A DNA stretch of 35,973 nt. Source: Clostridium sp. CAG:411 (GTDB lineage: Bacteria; Bacillota; Clostridia; Lachnospirales; Lachnospiraceae). Below the pieces are notes generated by a model. That model was given only the letters and a program-made list of their open reading frames with translations, ran no database searches and was not told where the DNA came from. Positions 32,089 to 35,973 of this stretch are shown one piece after another. Where the stretch lies: contig FR899673.1 of assembly GCA_000437275.1 (NCBI GenBank), forward strand, positions 19,217 through 55,189, written 5' to 3'. The first letter of the stretch is position 1. Every line of letters begins with the position of its first letter. Position numbers and translations under genes: made by a program.

Positions 32089-33876
32089 TTACTTTATAAT
32101 AATCTTATCCATCAGACTAACACGGTTAAATGGCAACATAAAATAATATCCATCTGCAAATTCCGACAGTTTTTCTATAATTTCACTGGCAATCTGTGCC
32201 CCTACTACTTCTGCTTCTTCTTTGGTCATATCAGGCGTATAACGCTCAACAATTTCGTCCGGTACATTGATGCCGGACATTTCATTCTTTATAAAGTTCG
32301 CATTACGATAACTTACTAACGGCATAATACCACATAAAATTTTTGTATCCACCATAGATTTCAACATACGAATACGTTCAATATCCTCATCCGAATAAAT
32401 CGGCTGGGTTAAGAAATAACTGCAACCCGCATCCACTTTTTGTTGCATCCGCTTTGCAACATTTTCTATCTTGCCTCTTCCATAATTTAATGCTCCACCA
32501 TAATAAATCGGATCATCTGCAAAATGTTCTTCGTTCATTTCTTTTACAAAATTCATAAGTCGTATCGAATGATAATCAAATACGCCCGTTGTCACATTTC
32601 GATTGACACTCGGAACAGGATCCCCTGTTACAAGTAATAAGTTTCTTATTTTATTTACATACGCTCCCAAGATGCCAGAACGCATTGCAATCATATTTTT
32701 ATCTCGACAGCAAAGGTGTGGCATTACAGGCAATTCCGTTTCCTGTGCCAACTTGATACTCATAAGAATAGAATCTACACGACTTCTTCCCATAGGCGAA
32801 TCTGCAATAGTAATCATATCTACATTGCAATCTTTTAAATGCATCGCGCACTCCATAATTTTGTCGCAATTTGCATCATATGGAGGGTCTAACTCTACTG
32901 CAACTACCTTATTTCCTGAAGAAAATTTTTCGTAAAACTTATTTTTCTTTTTTGGTTTACGCACCACATCTTTTACTTCATCTGAATTAGAAGTTGTTTT
33001 CATAATCACCGCAGGCGAAAAATCCATCTTTTTTTCCAAGGTAAAGAGATATTCTGGAGTAGTTCCGCAACAACCACCCAGAATTGCAACATTCATTTTT
33101 GCAATCTCCTGCATATTATCCGCAAAATAATTAGCATTGTCCATAAAAACCATACGATGTCGCAACTGTTCTGGATAACCTGCATTTGGCATAATCATAA
33201 AATATTTTTGTTCAAATAAATCCTGCAAATCCTGTGCCAACTGAAGCATATGTCCAGAACCAATACCACAGTTTAATCCGCACGCATCTACCTCATCCAT
33301 AGAAATCAATTCTTCTAATAAACGTCTAGCAGATAATCCTGTTGCGGTATATCCATTCTTATTAACCGATAAACTAACAATAATAAAAACATCCTTATTT
33401 CTTTCACGAATATAGCGAACCAATGGTTCTACAAAGTAAAGACTAGAAAACGTTTCAAACAGAATTACTGGAAGTTCTGCCTCTAAATACAAATCAATGA
33501 TTCGTTTGTATTCCACGAGCAATTGTTCTTCTGTTTTTTCTCCCACAACCTGTAATGGTCCGATATCTCCTGCTAAAAATACATCTTCTCGACCAGATTT
33601 TTCCTTTGCAGATTTTGCAATTGCAATCCCTGCATTAATACATGCCTGTACCTGTTTCCATACCGTTCCCATGCTCTGTTCATTTGCAGCAAAGGTATTT
33701 GTTATCAGCATGTTCACTCCAGCCTTTAAATAATTCAAATGAATATTTTCCACCGCTTTTGGATTTTCCAGATTTGCAAATTCTGAAACCTCTCCATTAT
33801 GTAATGTGGCATAATACGTCCCCATGGCCCCATCTGCCAATATTTTATGTTGTTTCAAATATTCTCTAATATCCAT
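32089..33876 (-). CDS. Bifunctional homocysteine S-methyltransferase / methylenetetrahydrofolate reductase
   Basis: Fusion of the YitJ type. Residues 1-290 are a Zn-dependent S-methyltransferase that methylates homocysteine to methionine: DGAMGTYY at the start, and Zn ligands Cys203 (GLNC) and Cys269-Cys270 (LGGCCGTTPE). Residues about 312-595 are the MetF-type flavin barrel: KVVAVELDPPYDANCDKI, CRDKNMIAMRSGILGA, LLLVTGDPV and FLTQPIYSDEDIERIR. It makes methyl-THF and methionine, the natural sink for the sulfide from the neighbouring pathway. An upstream ATG at 33906 adds ten residues, but AGGAGA 6 nt before the ATG at 33876 fixes the start (595 residues). A structured leader precedes it; no SAM-I riboswitch core was found. 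Confidence 0.95.
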   Translation of the reverse strand: MDIREYLKQHKILADGAMGTYYATLHNGEVSEFANLENPKAVENIHLNYLKAGVNMLITNTFAANEQSMGTVWKQVQACINAGIAIAKSAKEKSGREDVFLAGDIGPLQVVGEKTEEQLLVEYKRIIDLYLEAELPVILFETFSSLYFVEPLVRYIRERNKDVFIIVSLSVNKNGYTATGLSARRLLEELISMDEVDACGLNCGIGSGHMLQLAQDLQDLFEQKYFMIMPNAGYPEQLRHRMVFMDNANYFADNMQEIAKMNVAILGGCCGTTPEYLFTLEKKMDFSPAVIMKTTSNSDEVKDVVRKPKKKNKFYEKFSSGNKVVAVELDPPYDANCDKIMECAMHLKDCNVDMITIADSPMGRSRVDSILMSIKLAQETELPVMPHLCCRDKNMIAMRSGILGAYVNKIRNLLLVTGDPVPSVNRNVTTGVFDYHSIRLMNFVKEMNEEHFADDPIYYGGALNYGRGKIENVAKRMQQKVDAGCSYFLTQPIYSDEDIERIRMLKSMVDTKILCGIMPLVSYRNANFIKNEMSGINVPDEIVERYTPDMTKEEAEVVGAQIASEIIEKLSEFADGYYFMLPFNRVSLMDKIIIK

Positions 33877-33915
33877 ATCTTCTCCTTTTGTATAAAACAT
33901 TCTCAAACCATTTTA

Positions 33916-33982
33916 CTTATCACTCTTCTTTTAGGATTTGCATCGTTTCTTTATCCATGCATCACCTAACGTGACATATAAG
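33916..33982 (-). promoter_or_regulatory. Structured 5' leader of the methionine gene
   Basis: Inside the predicted untranslated leader three or four nested stems can form: CTTAT/ATAAG (33916-33920, 33978-33982), CAC/GTG, TTAGG/CCTAA (33931-33935, 33965-33969) and GCAT/ATGC (33940-33943, 33957-33960). There is no U-run after it. It does not match riboswitch classes I know. Candidate cis-acting RNA. Confidence 0.4.
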
Positions 33983-33998
33983 CTATGTAATCTGTTCT

Positions 33999-34027
33999 AG
34001 TATAATGGAATTTATTCTTTCTTGCAA
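33999..34027 (-). promoter_or_regulatory. Predicted promoter of the methionine gene
   Basis: On the minus strand TTGCAA (34022-34027), a 17-nt spacer and TATACT (33999-34004). Transcription would start near 33992, leaving a leader of about 115 nt. Confidence 0.65.
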
Positions 34028-34060
34028 GTAACAGGCTTTTTCCCCCTTCTTGATACAAGC

Positions 34061-34108
34061 AAGCCCCACCCACCGCTTATTGCTCTACGCAATAGAAGTA
34101 GGGGACTT
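34061..34108. repeat. Hairpin resembling an IS200/IS605-type end
   Basis: AAGCCCCAC (34061-34069) pairs with GTAGGGGACTT (34098-34108, two bulged A's), and inside it TATTGC/GCAATA (34078-34083, 34089-34094) closes a 5-nt loop. The AAGCCCC...GGGG-ACTT form recalls the subterminal hairpins and omega-RNA ends of IS200/IS605 (TnpB) elements. No transposase is present, so at most it is a remnant. It may alternatively end the nuclease transcript, although no U-run follows. Confidence 0.35.
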
Positions 34109-34173
34109 TCTTAATCATATTAAACGATCAAATAGTAACTGTATTTCATCAAGAGCCTTCTGTACCGCAACCT

Positions 34174-35757
34174 TTAGCTTTCCTCTCTATATTCCTCTAT
34201 CACACAAGTATGGTGTTTCTTATCTTTTCCTTCTGCATCATAATTGATGCCAACCAAAAGAATTTTATCCTGATAGCCTGCCAACGCCCCCTGATATCTT
34301 TTCTCTTTAATCTGTCGAATTGCAGTATCTGCGGACTGATTATACTTTAACTCCACGACCATAGCCGGTCTCCAACCGGCATTGGCTCTTGGCTTAAAGA
34401 TAAAGTCTGCATATCTCTTTCCCGCCGGCTGCTCCCGAATAATTTCATAATAGCCCGGTGCGGTAAAATACGCCATGGTAAGCACACAACTTAAAGAGTT
34501 TTCATCATTGTAATTAAGCACCGATGTATACGTTTCATGTGCCAGTTCCACAAGTTCCGCTACCTTTTCCGCCTCACCGTCTATGGTTGCCAGCAATAGC
34601 TCATCACATTGGGAAATGGTTCTCGCAATCTCTCCCCACGCTCCAATCTGCAATGCCGCATCAAACGCAGTCGCAACCTCATAGTTTGGAATATAGGCAC
34701 TGTTTCTATCCGCATCATACCCTAAATATCCCAAATGGATCAGCGCCGTTAAGGCATCATCTTTTGAGGCAATCGTAGAGAAATCATTTTGAAAGGTAAG
34801 CGTATTCACCCGAACCTTCCCACCGGCAAGCATCGTCAAAACATCCTCTTTTAACCCTGCATAATTCATAGTAATAAACGTGTTAATGGATGCAAACGAA
34901 GAGGTATTCTTCCAGTAAGAAGAAAACCCCCGTTTCTTCATCGCCATAGATACTGAATTTGGATTATACATATGCATACCATCTATCAAATACCCATTGT
35001 ACCATGCGTTTGTTGTTTCAAAATCCATATTGTACTGCTCGCATAATGTTCGCACTTCACTTTCCGTAAATCCATAATATTCCGTAATAGGACTTGAATT
35101 CAACATTGTAAACTCATCAAAATTATTTAACGCCGATTCATCCACGATTTTCTTAATCGGCAAAATTCCAGTAATATATGCCAATGCCAAAAATGACTTC
35201 GATTCCTCTGATTTAAACAGGGAATGCAGGAATTGTAAATACTTATGAACTAAATTCTTGTCATGACTGTTTCGAATGACACAGTCCCATTCATCAATGA
35301 TAATAACAAATGGAATCCCCGTTTTTTGATAAACCGACATCAACACGTAGCTAAAACGTTCCCCATAATCCAATTCCTCTCCAAACTCTTTTCTAAAATC
35401 TTTATAGACATACTCTGTAATCTTCTCCACAATGTTCTCTTTGTACGAATCCCAAAAAGACGAAATATCCAGATGAATCACATTGTATTGGTTCATATAC
35501 TTCTTAAAATCCGCACATTTCGCAATCTCTGTATTCTCAAATAGTTTGGTAGAATCGCAACCAAGACTGTAATAAGCATCGATCATTCCCGCTGCATGAG
35601 ATTTTCCAAACCGTCTTGCGTGGCTTACTGCAATACATTTATCTTCTGTAGATAATCTCATATTTAATTCTTGGATCAACCCTGTTTTATCAATATAAAT
35701 TCTGCTATTCTTTGCCTGCGTAAAACTCTCATTACGCGGATTAAAATATACTCCCAT
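34174..35757 (-). CDS. AAA-ATPase-like / PD-(D/E)XK nuclease fusion (DUF1703 type)
   Basis: A 527-residue protein. The N-terminal AAA-ATPase-like domain has IYIDKTGLIQEL, the ARRFGKS P-loop (Gly51-Lys52-Ser53) and FVIIIDEWD Walker B near 150. The C-terminal PD-(D/E)XK nuclease-like domain shows YADFIF (Asp451), VVELKY (Glu469-x-Lys471) and QIKEKRY (Gln482, Tyr488). The family is abundant and multicopy in gut Clostridia and Bacteroidetes; its biological role is unresolved, with defence or mobile-element roles proposed. Many codons end in C or G (GCC, CCG, GGC), unlike its neighbours, suggesting horizontal arrival. AAGGAG 9 nt before the ATG fixes the start. It is preceded by a hairpin plus a copy of the repeated ACTTTGTTC motif. 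Confidence 0.88.
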   Translation of the reverse strand: MGVYFNPRNESFTQAKNSRIYIDKTGLIQELNMRLSTEDKCIAVSHARRFGKSHAAGMIDAYYSLGCDSTKLFENTEIAKCADFKKYMNQYNVIHLDISSFWDSYKENIVEKITEYVYKDFRKEFGEELDYGERFSYVLMSVYQKTGIPFVIIIDEWDCVIRNSHDKNLVHKYLQFLHSLFKSEESKSFLALAYITGILPIKKIVDESALNNFDEFTMLNSSPITEYYGFTESEVRTLCEQYNMDFETTNAWYNGYLIDGMHMYNPNSVSMAMKKRGFSSYWKNTSSFASINTFITMNYAGLKEDVLTMLAGGKVRVNTLTFQNDFSTIASKDDALTALIHLGYLGYDADRNSAYIPNYEVATAFDAALQIGAWGEIARTISQCDELLLATIDGEAEKVAELVELAHETYTSVLNYNDENSLSCVLTMAYFTAPGYYEIIREQPAGKRYADFIFKPRANAGWRPAMVVELKYNQSADTAIRQIKEKRYQGALAGYQDKILLVGINYDAEGKDKKHHTCVIEEYREES

Positions 35758-35779
35758 GCAAATGCACTCCTTCCGAATA

Positions 35780-35799
35780 GAACAAAGTGGAAAAATCCG
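35780..35799 (-). repeat. Short repeated motif, copy 3
   Basis: GAACAAAGTGGAAAAATCCG on the plus strand. It shares GAACAAAGTG and the trailing AA-TCC pattern with the copies at 16792 and 17821, and again lies just upstream of a leftward gene's ribosome binding site. Confidence 0.4.
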
Positions 35800-35836
35800 C
35801 TACACTACTCCTTTTCTCTTAGTATAACGGATTTTT
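35791..35836. terminator. Long bidirectional hairpin upstream of the nuclease gene
   Basis: A 17-bp stem (35791-35807 with 35820-35836, including two G-U pairs) with AAAAATCCG on one side and CGGATTTTT on the other, 12-nt loop. The outer A/T runs allow termination on either strand. It lies 34 nt before the nuclease start codon, so it either ends an upstream gene or attenuates the nuclease transcript. Confidence 0.65.
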
Positions 35837-35973
35837 AAAACAAATGAAACCTTATTTAATGGGATTGTGTCAAATAATCATTGGCACTTTCTCATTTTTC
35901 TTTCTAACATCCCCTTCCCTCTTTCCTTTTTAAATATGCAGTTGAAGGGGCATCTTCCTTCCAAAACACGCTC
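35837..35973. other. Right-edge sequence without an identifiable gene
   Basis: Two short minus-strand frames enter from the window edge (stops at 35904-35906 and 35878-35880), each of 31 codons or fewer with no recognisable family. One may be the 3' end of a gene outside the window, which would suit the terminator at 35791-35836, but this cannot be decided here. Confidence 0.3.

Noticed and set aside
33877..33998. SAM-I (S-box) riboswitch or T-box before the methionine gene
   Set aside because: Neither the conserved SAM-I core nor a T-box specifier/antiterminator sequence could be found in the leader.
35878..35973. 3' end of a coding gene at the right edge
   Set aside because: Only 23 and 31 codons are visible in two competing frames, with no recognisable family and no means of choosing between them.
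1..35973. CRISPR arrays, tRNA or rRNA genes, intact insertion sequences or prophage
   Set aside because: No regularly spaced repeats, cloverleaf sequences, ribosomal RNA signatures, transposase or phage structural genes were seen on either strand.

Overview
The window comes from a low-GC Gram-positive anaerobe, most likely a Clostridia member of the Lachnospiraceae type. This rests on AT-rich DNA with strong AGGAGG-type ribosome binding sites, TTG and GTG starts, an exact CIRCE operator, a clostridial SpoIID/peptidoglycan-binding protein, DUF3783 and DUF2383-like proteins, and many U-tailed intrinsic terminators. It is ordinary chromosome: no rRNA, tRNA, CRISPR array, prophage or intact insertion sequence was seen.

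Layout. 1-6765: a SulP anion transporter cut by the window edge, a cell-wall/sporulation-type protein, a NodB polysaccharide deacetylase, a divergent thymidylate synthase, a small CmpB-like membrane protein, a GNAT acetyltransferase and an Asn/Asp-rich lipoprotein. 6886-16242: htpG behind a CIRCE element, a GH13 debranching-enzyme homologue that has lost its catalytic residues, two ABC-F ATPases and a CNNM/CBS transporter-like protein. 16278-20967: a ferritin-like helical protein, an unannotated-size 50-aa membrane protein following pyrE, an AGCS amino-acid/sodium symporter, a cyclophilin lipoprotein and a small alarmone synthetase.

21179-31465 (all on the minus strand) is a complete inorganic sulfate assimilation locus. 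One eight-gene operon encodes sulfate uptake (sbp-cysT-cysW-cysA), APS reduction (aprA-aprB) and sulfate activation (cysD-cysN). A siroheme sulfite reductase lies just upstream in its own transcription unit. Sulfate would be imported, activated to APS by CysDN, reduced directly to sulfite by AprAB, then to sulfide by the siroheme enzyme; PAPS is not needed. Consistent with this, CysN carries a C-terminal APS-kinase-like domain whose P-loop has been lost. Sulfide links to the nearby homocysteine methyltransferase/methylene-THF reductase (32089-33876), which gives methionine.

The right end holds a AAA-ATPase/PD-(D/E)XK nuclease of the DUF1703 type with a GC-richer base composition, flanked by unusual hairpins. 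The most notable features are the three-residue catalytic loss in the GH13 protein, the decayed APS-kinase domain on CysN, APS reductase used in an apparently assimilatory operon, a CIRCE palindrome that extends to a 14-bp hairpin before htpG, and structured leaders before pyrE and the methionine gene. Several starts were moved from the longest reading frame because ribosome binding sites or promoters decide against it.
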